Counted from the stretch's first letter, positions 16,987-25,901 are shown. The stretch is 64,000 nucleotides of DNA from Thiothrix phosphatis (GCF_035668035.1 NZ_JAYMYJ010000112.1:1-64000); one strand, 5' to 3'. A program made the numbers and translations. The notes: generated by a model from the sequence alone, not told the origin.

Positions 16987-19146
16987 ATGAGCACTGAAGG
17001 AAAATGTCCGGTTATGCACGGTGGTAATACCGCAACCGGAAGTTCTGTCATGGAATGGTGGCCGAATGCGTTGAACCTCGACATCCTGCACCAGCATGAC
17101 ACCAAGACCAATCCGCTGGGGAAGGGCTTCAGCTACCGGGAAGCGCTGAAAACGCTGGATATTGCCGCGCTGAAAAAAGACCTGCATGCCCTGATGACCA
17201 ACAGCCAGGAGTGGTGGCCTGCCGACTGGGGGCACTATGGTGGTTTGATGATCCGCATGTCCTGGCATGCGGCTGGCACTTACCGTATCGCCGATGGCCG
17301 GGGCGGGGCGGGTACTGGCAACCAGCGTTTCGCACCGCTGAATTCCTGGCCGGATAACGTCAGCCTCGACAAGGCGCGGCGCTTGCTGTGGCCGGTCAAG
17401 AAAAAATACGGCAATGCGGTCAGTTGGGCGGACTTGATTGCCTACGCAGGCACCATCGCCTATGAATCCATGGGCTTGAAAACCTACGGCTTCGCCTTTG
17501 GCCGTGAAGACATCTGGCACCCGGAAAAAGACATTTATTGGGGCGCGGAGAAGGAGTGGCTGGCTCCCAGCGATGAGCGTTACGGGAACCTTGAAGACCC
17601 AACGACCATGGAAAACCCGCTCGCCGCTGTGCAGATGGGGCTGATCTACGTCAACCCGGAAGGCGTCAACGGCAAGCCCGACCCCATGAAAACGGCTGCG
17701 CAGGTGCGGGAAACCTTCGCCCGCATGGCGATGGACGATGAGGAAACCGTCGCCCTGACCGCAGGCGGCCACACGGTCGGCAAGACCCACGGCAATGGCG
17801 ACGCAGGCAAGCTCGGCGCCAATCCCGAAGCGGCAGGCGTCGAAATGCAAGGCTTAGGCTGGGAAAACCCGACCCAGAATGGGCTGGCGAGCGGTGCCAT
17901 CACCTCCGGCCTGGAAGGCGCGTGGACAACCCACCCAACCCAGTTCGACATGGGTTTCTTCGACATGCTGTTCGGCCACGAATGGGAATTGCGCAAAAGT
18001 CCGGCGGGCGCTTGGCAATGGGAGCCGGTTGACATCAAGGAAGAGGACAAACCGCTGGATGCCAGTGATGCCTCCATGCGCCACAACCCGATGATGACCG
18101 ATGCTGACATGGCGATGAAAGTTGACCCGGCTTACAACGCCATCTGCCAGAAATTCATGGCTGACCCGGCGTACTTCAAGGAAACCTTCGCCCGCGCCTG
18201 GTTCAAGCTGACCCACCGCGATATGGGGCCTAAAGCGCGTTATTTTGGCCCGGATGTGCCCGCAGAAGACCTGATCTGGCAAGACCCGGTTGCAGCAGGC
18301 AGCAAGGCTTACAATGTGGATGCCGCCAAAGCCAAAATCGCCGCCAGCGGTTTGGGCATCAGCGAAATGGTCAGCACCGCCTGGGATAGCGCCCGCACTT
18401 TCCGGGGTTCCGACATGCGGGGCGGCGCCAATGGCGCGCGTATCCGTCTGGCTCCACAGAAAGACTGGGAAGGCAACGAGCCTGCGCGTCTGGCCAAAGT
18501 GCTGGGCGTGTTGGAAGGCATTGCCAATGACCTGGGCGCCAGTGTCGCCGACATGATCGTGCTGGCGGGCAATATCGGTGTTGAGCAAGCCGCCAAAGCC
18601 GCTGGTTTCGACGTGACAGTCCCGTTTGCGCCAGGGCGCGGCGATGCCACTGCCGCCCAGACGGATGCGGAATCCTTTAACCCCTTGGAGCCGCTCCATG
18701 ACGGTTACCGTAACTGGTTGAAGAAAGACTACGTGGTCACGCCGGAAGAAATGATGCTCGACCGTACCCAGTTGATGGGGCTGACAGCACCGGAAATGAC
18801 CGTGCTGGTGGGCGGTATGCGGGTGTTGGGGACTAACCACGGCGGCACGGCGCATGGCGTCTTTACGGACCGGGTGGGCGCGTTGACGAACGATTTCTTC
18901 GTCAACCTGACCGACATGGCCAATGAATGGAAACCAGCGGGCAAGAACCTTTACGAGATTCGTGACCGCAAAACCGGCGCGGTGAAATGGACGGCGACCC
19001 GCATTGACCTGGTGTTTGGTTCCAATTCCATTCTGCGCGCTTATGCGGAAGTCTATGCACAGGACGATAGCCAGGAAAAATTCGTCAATGACTTCGTGGC
19101 TGCCTGGAGCAAAGTGATGGACGCAGACCGTTTTGATATTGCCTAA
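16987..19146 (+). CDS. katG: Catalase-peroxidase KatG
   Basis: Bifunctional heme catalase/peroxidase that removes hydrogen peroxide. It is 719 aa, full length, with two peroxidase-like domains. The distal active site is R90-MS-W93-H94 (LMIRMSWHAAGTYR). The proximal His lies in TAGGHTVGKTHG, and the YVNPEG segment supplies the Tyr of the usual Trp-Tyr-Met adduct. AGGAG lies nine bases before the ATG. There is no signal peptide. A terminator follows at 19160. Monocistronic. Confidence 0.97.
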   Translation: MSTEGKCPVMHGGNTATGSSVMEWWPNALNLDILHQHDTKTNPLGKGFSYREALKTLDIAALKKDLHALMTNSQEWWPADWGHYGGLMIRMSWHAAGTYRIADGRGGAGTGNQRFAPLNSWPDNVSLDKARRLLWPVKKKYGNAVSWADLIAYAGTIAYESMGLKTYGFAFGREDIWHPEKDIYWGAEKEWLAPSDERYGNLEDPTTMENPLAAVQMGLIYVNPEGVNGKPDPMKTAAQVRETFARMAMDDEETVALTAGGHTVGKTHGNGDAGKLGANPEAAGVEMQGLGWENPTQNGLASGAITSGLEGAWTTHPTQFDMGFFDMLFGHEWELRKSPAGAWQWEPVDIKEEDKPLDASDASMRHNPMMTDADMAMKVDPAYNAICQKFMADPAYFKETFARAWFKLTHRDMGPKARYFGPDVPAEDLIWQDPVAAGSKAYNVDAAKAKIAASGLGISEMVSTAWDSARTFRGSDMRGGANGARIRLAPQKDWEGNEPARLAKVLGVLEGIANDLGASVADMIVLAGNIGVEQAAKAAGFDVTVPFAPGRGDATAAQTDAESFNPLEPLHDGYRNWLKKDYVVTPEEMMLDRTQLMGLTAPEMTVLVGGMRVLGTNHGGTAHGVFTDRVGALTNDFFVNLTDMANEWKPAGKNLYEIRDRKTGAVKWTATRIDLVFGSNSILRAYAEVYAQDDSQEKFVNDFVAAWSKVMDADRFDIA

Positions 19147-19159
19147 GCGGTAAAGCAAT

Positions 19160-19201
19160 GGGCCTGGCTGGCAACGTGTTTGTAGCTAGGCCCGTTTTTA
19201 T
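19160..19201 (+). terminator. Rho-independent terminator after katG
   Basis: GGGCCTGGCT pairs with AGCTAGGCCC (one G-T pair) around a 15-base loop, followed by GTTTTTAT. Confidence 0.75.
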
Positions 19202-19671
19202 CTATTAAATATATTTTTCTAGAAAAAATTAATTAAATTCATAATAAAAAAAGACCATTATATTTTTTAAATCTTACATAAAATATTGAATAAAAAATAT
19301 TCATTCCTCATAAGATTAGTTGTATGAAATGATTTACATTACAATTTAATGGAGCGCCATGTGGTTGTTTAATAGCTGCAATTTATTGACCATCTGGCTA
19401 TAAATTAACAAGCCCGTAGCCATTTAAATATTTGTGGAAAAAACATTAATATCATTACTTGATTATTATCTGCTCTTGGCTATGCTTATTACGTCCTCAT
19501 GTGAGGATGAGTGTGTAACCCTGTAATACGACAGTTTTTTCTAAGGTAACGCAGGTTATTGGCATCACTATCAGCGAGGATAGCGAGGCGTTGTATTGTC
19601 AATAATCCGTGAAACGCGGAGATTCTTCTGCGCATGCAGGGGGTAGATTGATTATTCGGAGTATTTAAACT
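19202..19671. other. A+T-rich non-coding region
   Basis: About 470 bases, strongly A+T-rich up to about 19490 and then more mixed, with no gene I can support on either strand. It probably holds the promoter and a long leader of the downstream secreted-protein gene. CTATCAGCGAGGATAGCGAGG (19568-19588) carries a CTATC/GATAG inverted repeat. The composition contrasts with katG and suggests a boundary of acquired DNA. Confidence 0.6.
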
Positions 19672-19959
19672 ATGAAAAAGATTGCAGCAATTTCCGCATT
19701 GCTGGTGTTTGGCAGTGCTTCAGCATTTGCCACTGGTAGTGACATCGATATGCATGTTCATGATGTTGAAATTTTCCAAGCTCAGGATGGGGCTGATTTG
19801 ACCCAACGCGCTGTCATTTCACATGTAAATGACCAGTTCGTAGGCCAGGCGAAAATCTATGTTCACAATTCAAAGATTTATCAGAAGCAAAAGGGACAAA
19901 ATGGAACCCAGTCCGCAACCATTGCGACCATTTGTGACTGTGATACTACCAGGCCTTGA
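19672..19959 (+). CDS. Small secreted protein with two curlin-like repeats
   Basis: A 95-aa exported protein: signal peptide residues 1-20 (ending ASAFA), then two repeats at residues 29-52 and 64-87, 35 residues apart. Aligned positions V-H-(4)-I-x-Q-x-Q-x-G-(3)-T-Q-x-A-x-I match in both. The spaced Gln/Gly/Asn/Thr-Gln pattern recalls the strand-loop-strand repeats of curli subunits. It ends with CDCDTTRP. A strong hairpin follows and a CsgG/HfaB-like lipoprotein gene lies two genes on, so a secreted amyloid-like or adhesive subunit is inferred. The gene is A+T-rich. Not a recognised family. Confidence 0.6.
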   Translation: MKKIAAISALLVFGSASAFATGSDIDMHVHDVEIFQAQDGADLTQRAVISHVNDQFVGQAKIYVHNSKIYQKQKGQNGTQSATIATICDCDTTRP

Positions 19960-19980
19960 TTTTGAGTAATAGGTAGGGTT

Positions 19981-20013
19981 ATCTCCGCCTTTTAATCAAG
20001 GCGGGGATATTTT
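19981..20013 (+). terminator. Hairpin terminator/attenuator inside the curli-like locus
   Basis: ATCTCCGCCTT pairs with AAGGCGGGGAT around a six-base loop, then ATTTT. It lies between the repeat-protein gene and the next gene, so the first gene would be expressed more strongly than those downstream. Confidence 0.65.
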
Positions 20014-20041
20014 GGAGTTAGTTTGAATAGCAGGCCATAGC

Positions 20042-20368
20042 ATGAGTCGTTTTAACGTGTGTTTTGCATTGATTTCCGCCCTGGCTTTTATTGCCACCGA
20101 TGCGGCAGCCTTACCTGATAGCAGCACCCCCCCTGACATGGTGAATATGTCCGCCAAATACGCCAAGGCACGGGCCAAGCTGAGGGCTTACCAAGTGGAT
20201 TTCAGGAATACGGGGACAGATGTCGATCCTTTTGCGGTAGGGACTTTGGATACTGCCGGTTGTGACGTGAATGTCGGCAATGTGGTTCTGGATGGTTCTG
20301 GCCCTGCGCCGAATGATGTTATTGTTTTTGTGCAAGGTGACATCTTGCAATCCAACAACTGTCGGTAG
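20042..20368 (+). CDS. Small secreted protein, unknown
   Basis: A 108-aa exported protein with a signal peptide (about residues 1-23, ending DAAA-LP) and two Cys (AGCDVNVGN and NNCR) that may form a disulfide. The segment KYAKARAKLRAYQVDFRNT is helical and basic; the rest looks like short beta-strands (CDVNVGNVVLDGS). I do not recognise the family. It lies between the curlin-like gene and the CsgG-like gene on the same strand and is probably an accessory or minor subunit of the same surface system. Confidence 0.55.
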   Translation: MSRFNVCFALISALAFIATDAAALPDSSTPPDMVNMSAKYAKARAKLRAYQVDFRNTGTDVDPFAVGTLDTAGCDVNVGNVVLDGSGPAPNDVIVFVQGDILQSNNCR

Positions 20369-20468
20369 CAGCGGTTTGCTGCAACTATCCGTTAGTCTTT
20401 TCCTTGAGGCTGGGAAGCAGGCTCCTTTAGTAAAAATAAAATAATGCTTATAGGAACGAAGGGGTTAT

Positions 20469-21257
20469 ATGAGAGAGATACGTGCGCCATTTTTGGTGGC
20501 GATGGTTTTTATGATGTTGGGTGGGTGTGTCAGCCTCGATTCAAAACTGGAAAGTGAGTTTAGGGAAATTAAAAAGGGCCCGAGTGGCGCCCCTTACAAG
20601 AGCATCACCAGTTTTTCCGATTCTTTACGCTGTATGGATGACCTCATGTACGCACAGAACATCAGGGATATTCCTGTCATGGTTGAGGATGTGGAGGATA
20701 AAACGGAAGCGGTAAAGATGGGTGTCAGGGATATGCTGGTGTCCGCCATTTCAGAAATGACGTATAAGAGCCATGCAGTTAAACTGATCCTTTATGGCAA
20801 GGATACCGGCAACCTTATTTCCTTTTTGAAAGCAGCCAATAACAATACCGCTTATGGACAGATGCCGCTTTATGACATTGAAGGCTCTATCAGCCAGTTT
20901 GACAAAGGCATCGTCAGCACCGATGCGAGTGTTGGATTGTTCGCGCGCCGTGATGGTGGCATGGGCGCCTCAAGGGGCTCTTCCTTGAGCGTGGTGGCGC
21001 TGGATTTAAATGTATTGCATACCAGGGACATGAGTGTGGTTCCGGGCGTTTCGTCCAAAAACTCAGTGGCCATCTTCCAGAAAGGCGACTCGCTGGATGC
21101 AGATGCAAGCATTAACAAATTTGGGGTTTATTTCGATATAAACCTGAACCGGAGTGAAGGCCAGGCTCAGGCAGTACGCTCTTTGGTAGAGCTTGCCGCT
21201 GTTGAAATCATAGGCAAACTCGTTCATGTGCCTTATGAGCAATGCTTAAAGGATTGA
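20469..21257 (+). CDS. CsgG/HfaB-like outer-membrane secretion lipoprotein
   Basis: A 262-aa lipoprotein with lipobox LGGC (C20). The features DSLRCMDDLMYAQNIRDIPV, TEAVKMGVRDMLVSAISEMT and the end LAAVEIIGKLVHVPYEQCLK match the CsgG/HfaB family, which forms ring-shaped outer-membrane channels for curli subunits or holdfast-anchor proteins. The middle (YDIEGSISQFDKG) fits the periplasmic domain. GAAGGGG precedes the ATG. It is third in a plus-strand group with two small secreted proteins, the expected substrates. The family call is from recalled motifs, not a search. Confidence 0.7.
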   Translation: MREIRAPFLVAMVFMMLGGCVSLDSKLESEFREIKKGPSGAPYKSITSFSDSLRCMDDLMYAQNIRDIPVMVEDVEDKTEAVKMGVRDMLVSAISEMTYKSHAVKLILYGKDTGNLISFLKAANNNTAYGQMPLYDIEGSISQFDKGIVSTDASVGLFARRDGGMGASRGSSLSVVALDLNVLHTRDMSVVPGVSSKNSVAIFQKGDSLDADASINKFGVYFDINLNRSEGQAQAVRSLVELAAVEIIGKLVHVPYEQCLKD

Positions 21258-21314
21258 TATTGGCCTGGCGGTTGGGAGTAAATGTGTGGGCGGCACCAGA
21301 CCAGTGTCCGGGTT

Positions 21315-22181
21315 TTATTTCAACGGCAGATAAATGGCCGTTTCCAGCTCATGTTCCGGCGTATCCGGCGGCAATTTCAGGTATTGGAAAAACAGTGGGA
21401 AGTCACGTAACTCCTCGCCGCTTTCCGGCAACCATTCCCGGTAGAGCGGGTAAATGCTGTCAGCAATGCGGTCAAGGGAGCCGTGATGCAGCACTGTCGC
21501 GCAGCGGCCTGCCGGTATCTGCTTGGTGATGACGCCTTGCGGATTTTCCGGCACGGGGGCGTCGACCTCTCCACAAATATCAAAGCGGAACTCATCCGCT
21601 GGGGTTGTGTCCGGGTCGCTATAGGCAATGCCAAAGCTGCGTTTGCTGGCAATCGGGGAAAGCCCGCTTGCCTTGCGCCAGTCAATAAAGGTTTTGACGG
21701 ATTCGTTGACATGTCCTGGGTCGCCGTGATGTTCCAGCGCGCCCACCAGGGTTGCGGCAAAATCCACAATCGTCACTTTCATGGTTGTATTCCTTGGTCG
21801 TTTGGGTCGTTGCAGGCGCTCGTTCCACGGTCGCCATGCAGGTTGTTGACGGAATAAGGAGGGCGTTTGTCCAAAGCTTTTCTTGAACGCACGGGAGAAG
21901 GATTCGGGGTTTTCAAACCCGGCCTCCAGCGCAATGTCGATAATGCGCCGCTGTTCATGGAAAACCAGTTGGTTGGCCGCACGCTGCAAGCGCAGGTGCT
22001 GGATATAGCGCGTCACGCTCAGGCCGACGTAGCCGGAAAACTGCCGCTGGAAATGGAAGCGGGAAAAGTTCGCCAGACTGCTCAACTCGTCCACGGATAA
22101 TGGTTCATCCAGATGCCGGTCAATGTGATCGAACACCTGTTCGAAACGTTCTGCGTAGCGTTGGCCTGCTTTGGTGGTCAT
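21315..22181 (-). CDS. AraC-family regulator with GyrI-like effector domain
   Basis: Transcription factor of the Rob/SoxS-like group: residues about 8-110 contain two helix-turn-helix motifs (LSVDELSSLANFSRFHFQRQF; IIDIALEAGFENPESFSRAFKKSFG), and residues about 134-288 form a GyrI/BacR-type small-molecule domain (GVITKQIPAGRCATVLHHGS, IYLPLK at the end). Such regulators bind hydrophobic ligands and often control efflux genes. No target is adjacent. It converges with the CsgG-like gene. Confidence 0.9.
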   Translation of the reverse strand: MTTKAGQRYAERFEQVFDHIDRHLDEPLSVDELSSLANFSRFHFQRQFSGYVGLSVTRYIQHLRLQRAANQLVFHEQRRIIDIALEAGFENPESFSRAFKKSFGQTPSLFRQQPAWRPWNERLQRPKRPRNTTMKVTIVDFAATLVGALEHHGDPGHVNESVKTFIDWRKASGLSPIASKRSFGIAYSDPDTTPADEFRFDICGEVDAPVPENPQGVITKQIPAGRCATVLHHGSLDRIADSIYPLYREWLPESGEELRDFPLFFQYLKLPPDTPEHELETAIYLPLK

Positions 22182-22226
22182 GCTTAATCTCCTTACGGGT
22201 ACGCACTTTACCCAAGCCGGGGATGT

Positions 22227-22718
22227 TTAGCCTGACCGAACGTGCTGTTTGATTTCCTCCCACAAGTCTTCGCATAACCCTGCCCGGTAGACCGCCTGCG
22301 TAAACGCTTCGTGCTCGCTTTGGTACATGCGCAGCTTGTCCGGGCGGTTATTGGCCAGACAGGCATGCAGGTTGGCCAGCCGGTCAGCGGCTTTGACAAC
22401 CAGCGCCAGTTCAAGCTCGCCGGAAACCGTCGCCATGCGCGCATAGGTTTTTTGCTTGCGTTCCTGGCGGTTGTGGCCGGGTTGGTCGGTCAGGATGGAG
22501 ACGGCCTGGGCAATGAATGGGGTGAACAGCGCTGCAACGTCCTGTGTCGTGACGGGCGTGTCTTCGACGACATCGTGCAGGTAGCCAATCACCTGGGCAG
22601 TTTCCCCATACGGCTCCAGAATGGAGGCGACGGCGTCAAGATGGCAAACGTAAGGCTGGTCGCCGTATTGTTGTTTGCCATGATGTTGGATGGCGAATGC
22701 GCGGGCTTTTTCTAACAT
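22227..22718 (-). CDS. HD-domain (p)ppGpp hydrolase-like protein
   Basis: Small metal-dependent phosphohydrolase of the SpoT-type HD family (163 aa, HD domain only). Visible ligands are H (YVCHLDAVASIL), HD in YLHDVVEDT and D in VVKAADRLANL. No synthetase, TGS or ACT domain, so it corresponds to MESH1-like small alarmone or nucleotide hydrolases. The substrate is inferred from the family. Standalone between the AraC gene and the ADP-ribosylglycohydrolase gene. Confidence 0.82.
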   Translation of the reverse strand: MLEKARAFAIQHHGKQQYGDQPYVCHLDAVASILEPYGETAQVIGYLHDVVEDTPVTTQDVAALFTPFIAQAVSILTDQPGHNRQERKQKTYARMATVSGELELALVVKAADRLANLHACLANNRPDKLRMYQSEHEAFTQAVYRAGLCEDLWEEIKQHVRSG

Positions 22719-22781
22719 GGGTTCCCCTTGGCAGCTTTCTTTGGGGTGGGTTTTATCTGTTTCTCCATAATGGGATGTTCG

Positions 22782-23735
22782 TTACTGTTGACACTGTGTT
22801 GAATAATTGTTCCATAGTTGATTTGCGAGCTTCTCGATTAAATCAATGTCTTCAACGCTTTCCCCCAAATAGTCAATCGTTTCATTTCCATTGGATGCCC
22901 CCCATATTGCGCCAGCCATTGCGCCTATGGTGTCTGCATCACCACCTAGGTTAAAAATTTCGTCCAGCATCGCTTCGAATTTTAGCTCCCGGTATTTTAA
23001 TCCAAAATAGACTGCGGTTATGCACGACTCAGTAGCCAGCATGCCATTCCCTAAACTACGCTTAATGTTTTGTATGGGCATATCTTGCTTGTCCAAGAAT
23101 TCCATACATTTATTTAGCTTGTCTTTAAACACTTCAGCTTCACAGTTTGAACCAATCGATTTTAGGATTTCTATATTTGGCACGCCGTGCAGCGCAAATT
23201 GGGTCGTAGTTGCGATTATTTCCGCACCCTCAATAGCAAGGGGGTGTGCATGTGTAATTTCTGATGCTTTGCGCACAAACTCCTTGATGGAGCTTGGTTT
23301 TGAATGGCACCAAAGCGCTATGATTGGCGACCTCATGGCTGCGCCATTGCCCATGGAACCCTCTTTATATTGTTTGCGGTTGATGTCTTGCCAGTTTTTT
23401 CCTTGCCTTATCCCTTTCAATAGGGAAGCCGTTGCCGGGCCATAACCACGAGACCATGTATAATGTTTTGCAAATTCTTGGGCAAGGTGATCTTGGTTGA
23501 GTGCGTTGTTTTCGAGAAGTGATACCGCCACGTCCATTGACATTTGGGTGTCATCGGTAAATCGTTTTTTGCCATGCTTTGTATGCCCGAATAAGCGCCA
23601 CAATGACCGTTCGATGATTCCACCCTCATAACTAGCGCCATAGGCATCCCCAATCGCCAGACCTTTAAGGCATCCAACAAAATGATGTTCGCTACTCGAC
23701 AAGCTCTGATCCAGGTATTTCCTCCAGAATTTCAT
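22782..23735 (-). CDS. ADP-ribosylglycohydrolase
   Basis: Cytosolic Mg2+-dependent hydrolase of the ARH/DraG family, which removes ADP-ribose from proteins, nucleic acids or small molecules. It is 317 aa. The metal sites are visible as FTDDTQMSM near residues 59-67 and GGDADTIGAMAG near 262-273; GLAIGDAYGASYEG is the usual N-terminal motif. It overlaps the upstream gene by 44 bases and is third in an A+T-rich operon with an Mrr-type endonuclease and an unknown protein, a setting that suggests defence or toxin reversal. Confidence 0.88.
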   Translation of the reverse strand: MKFWRKYLDQSLSSSEHHFVGCLKGLAIGDAYGASYEGGIIERSLWRLFGHTKHGKKRFTDDTQMSMDVAVSLLENNALNQDHLAQEFAKHYTWSRGYGPATASLLKGIRQGKNWQDINRKQYKEGSMGNGAAMRSPIIALWCHSKPSSIKEFVRKASEITHAHPLAIEGAEIIATTTQFALHGVPNIEILKSIGSNCEAEVFKDKLNKCMEFLDKQDMPIQNIKRSLGNGMLATESCITAVYFGLKYRELKFEAMLDEIFNLGGDADTIGAMAGAIWGASNGNETIDYLGESVEDIDLIEKLANQLWNNYSTQCQQ

Positions 23736-24222
23736 CGCAATGATTGGCTATGTCCTGTCCTGCCAGCCACTGATAGTGTTCAATACCCAATAATTCAGCG
23801 AATGTGTAAGCAGGTTTGGTTTCAAATATTTCATCCAGATCGGTTAGGGAAAATAACTTCACTAGCTTTTCTTTATCCTCTGGCCGTAATAAAAGTTTGG
23901 AGAATGCTTCTATATCTAATGCTTCGCTTTCGATATATAATTCAGGATCCCATGCACAGACGAAACTACTGATTGATGTTCCGTTGGAAAATAGGTTCGC
24001 CGTCCAGAGATGATCCGCAGCATACGTATAGTGCAGCACCATGCCATTAAAATTTGAAGCTACATTTTTTATGTGTGAAGCTAATTCACCTTCAGGCAAA
24101 ACGGTTACCCAGCCATTCGTTTCTTCAAATACAATCCCCCTGACACCTAAATGTTTGATCAATGCTTTTCCTTCATCCTTGTTGTTTGTCCTTAGGTGAT
24201 AACTTTCACTAAATTCGCTCAT
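23692..24222 (-). CDS. Hypothetical protein between Mrr and ADP-ribosylglycohydrolase
   Basis: A 176-aa acidic, soluble protein without signal or membrane segment; I do not recognise it. The N-terminal half (YHLRTNNKDEGKALIKHLGV, EETNGWVTVLPEGE) reads as an alternating alpha/beta fold like that of small immunity-type or SMI1-like proteins. The C-terminal part (FAELLGIEHYQWLAGQDI) is helical. Its start overlaps the Mrr stop (ATGA), and its end overlaps the next gene by 44 bases, so it is certainly cotranscribed. It may be an immunity or sensor partner. Confidence 0.7.
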   Translation of the reverse strand: MSEFSESYHLRTNNKDEGKALIKHLGVRGIVFEETNGWVTVLPEGELASHIKNVASNFNGMVLHYTYAADHLWTANLFSNGTSISSFVCAWDPELYIESEALDIEAFSKLLLRPEDKEKLVKLFSLTDLDEIFETKPAYTFAELLGIEHYQWLAGQDIANHCDEILEEIPGSELVE

Positions 24223-25175
24223 TGGTTTCTTCCCGTTTTATTGGTTGATAAGTTGGTTTTTTCGTCCTCATTTTCCATTGAGTCCCAGAATTCACTGTCT
24301 ATTTTTTTGATTTGAATGGTTTCGTCAATTTGCAGGCCGACGCCATAATCATAAATGTAGGTCGCCAGTTGTTGGCCATCGATGAGGATGATGGTTGTAG
24401 AGCCATTTAGGCTTCCTGCATAGGTGATGGCCCCTTGTGAAAATGAAGATGTGGTGATAAAGACGCCCTTGTTTGATTGTGCAACCGCCAATGCGCCAAC
24501 AAATTTCTGAATTTCTTCCCTGCCAACATTATTGGATTGGGCATAGCGCTTGGCCTGAATATGTATCCGCCCTAATCCCAGCACATCTTCCTTGATGATG
24601 CCATCAATCCCGCCATCATTGGTGTATGGGGTAACGGTGCCCGATTGCTTTATTTCACCGCCATAGCCCATCCGTTGCAGGAGCAATACAACCAGCTTTT
24701 CGAATTCGCGCGGTGTTTTGCTAAGGATTATGTCGATGATTTCCTGGCATCTGGATTCCCGGATTTTTTTGGCGGATAAATAAAGTTCTTCTTGTGGGGT
24801 AAGGCCTTCGTGATTGAATGGCTGTTGCAGTTCTTTCACCGGCTTATGCTTTTGTTTCCTGGCGACCTCAGCCGCAATAAATTCGTTGATGGTTTGCGGA
24901 ACCGCCAGTTTCTCGCAACCTAGCGGGCTAATTTCATAAACACCGCGTCTGGGCTTGTTTAACAGCCCTGCCATGTTCATATAGCTTAGGGCCCAGCTAA
25001 TTCGGTCATAGAAGATTTTGGCATTACCCGACTCGTATTCTTCGTGCAGTTCCTCTTCGGTCAGGCCAAAGTGCTCTGCCAACGGCGTTTCAAACTCTTT
25101 CAGTTTTAGTTGGCCGTGTTCGGACAACAATGACAGGGCGGGAACCCGTATCTCGTCATGCTTGGGAATTGTCAC
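24219..25175 (-). CDS. mrr: Mrr-like type IV restriction endonuclease
   Basis: Modification-dependent endonuclease of the Mrr family: 318 aa, an N-terminal winged-helix Mrr_N domain (residues 1-90, ending PRRGVYEISPLG), then a PD-(D/E)XK nuclease domain with the core TPREFEKLVVLLLQRMGYGG, NDGGIDGIIKED and HIQAKRY (catalytic D, Q/E, K). It is the first gene of a three-gene A+T-rich operon. It probably cleaves modified foreign DNA. Confidence 0.88.
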   Translation of the reverse strand: MTIPKHDEIRVPALSLLSEHGQLKLKEFETPLAEHFGLTEEELHEEYESGNAKIFYDRISWALSYMNMAGLLNKPRRGVYEISPLGCEKLAVPQTINEFIAAEVARKQKHKPVKELQQPFNHEGLTPQEELYLSAKKIRESRCQEIIDIILSKTPREFEKLVVLLLQRMGYGGEIKQSGTVTPYTNDGGIDGIIKEDVLGLGRIHIQAKRYAQSNNVGREEIQKFVGALAVAQSNKGVFITTSSFSQGAITYAGSLNGSTTIILIDGQQLATYIYDYGVGLQIDETIQIKKIDSEFWDSMENEDEKTNLSTNKTGRNQ

Positions 25176-25340
25176 GGGCTATCCTTTGGTTGGCGGCATT
25201 TGAGGTGACATTACTGGAACGCCGCTGGCGGGCGTCCAGTTGTGTGAAATTGCCTGTATTGCCCATGAAAGCCCCCTGAATGCCTTTAAGTGGTGTAAGA
25301 ATAATTTATCATTATGTTGAAGTGTTGACCAGCAACAGCT

Positions 25341-25901
25341 TCATTGGGCGGCGGACAGCTGTTCCAGCAGCATCCGGGTGAACTGCTGTTCACTGCGGGA
25401 ACCGTCACCGGGGGTGGTGAGGAAGGCTTCCACGCCCAGGTAGCGAAACGCGGGGTTGCGCCACAGCTTGGCCGGGATCACGGTTTCCGCCACCGGGGTG
25501 CTGGCCGAAGCTTGCTCGCCCGGCTGCAACATCCGCACTGCGCGCAGCGGAACCTGCGGGGCCTGTTGCTGCCACTGCGCCAGCAGCCCGTTGAGGCTGG
25601 CCGGTTCGCGGCAGAACAGGTCAATGCAGAACGCCTGCTCATTCACGCCGGTATGCAAATCCACCAACAGCGGATAATGCCCGGACACATACGGCAACAG
25701 CTGTCGGTACAGCGCGCGGTGCAGGGTGTCGAAGTGAAAGCGCTGGTCGGGGCGTGGCCGTATCCCCGACAGGCCGTCGGGGATCACCAGCACATCAAAC
25801 AAGGCACGATCCAGCCCGCTGGCGACGGCTTCACCGAAAGCGCGTTCCTCGCGGTGAATGCCGACCACCAGCAGCGCCTTAGCCTGCATCCACCCACTCA
25901 T
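25341..25901 (-). CDS. M14/AstE-like zinc hydrolase in the feo operon (putative)
   Basis: A 186-aa protein with features of the succinylglutamate desuccinylase/aspartoacylase group: VVGIHREERAFGEAV supplies H-x-x-E, and LLVDLHTGVNE supplies the third His in the DLHTG motif. AWRNPAFRYLGVEAFLTTPG-like C-terminal residues fit a catalytic Glu region only loosely. It is shorter than AstE. The start overlaps the end of feoC: ATG at 25901 has GGA five bases upstream, and ATG at 25889 is the alternative. No product of this kind belongs to known feo systems. Family call is inference. Confidence 0.6.
   Translation of the reverse strand: MSGWMQAKALLVVGIHREERAFGEAVASGLDRALFDVLVIPDGLSGIRPRPDQRFHFDTLHRALYRQLLPYVSGHYPLLVDLHTGVNEQAFCIDLFCREPASLNGLLAQWQQQAPQVPLRAVRMLQPGEQASASTPVAETVIPAKLWRNPAFRYLGVEAFLTTPGDGSRSEQQFTRMLLEQLSAAQ

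Noticed and set aside
17854..19158. 434-codon minus-strand frame opposite katG
   Set aside because: Fully inside katG on the other strand, no recognisable domain or ribosome site.
19202..19671. Possible c-di-GMP or other riboswitch in the A+T-rich leader
   Set aside because: No conserved aptamer blocks could be matched; only a short inverted repeat is present.
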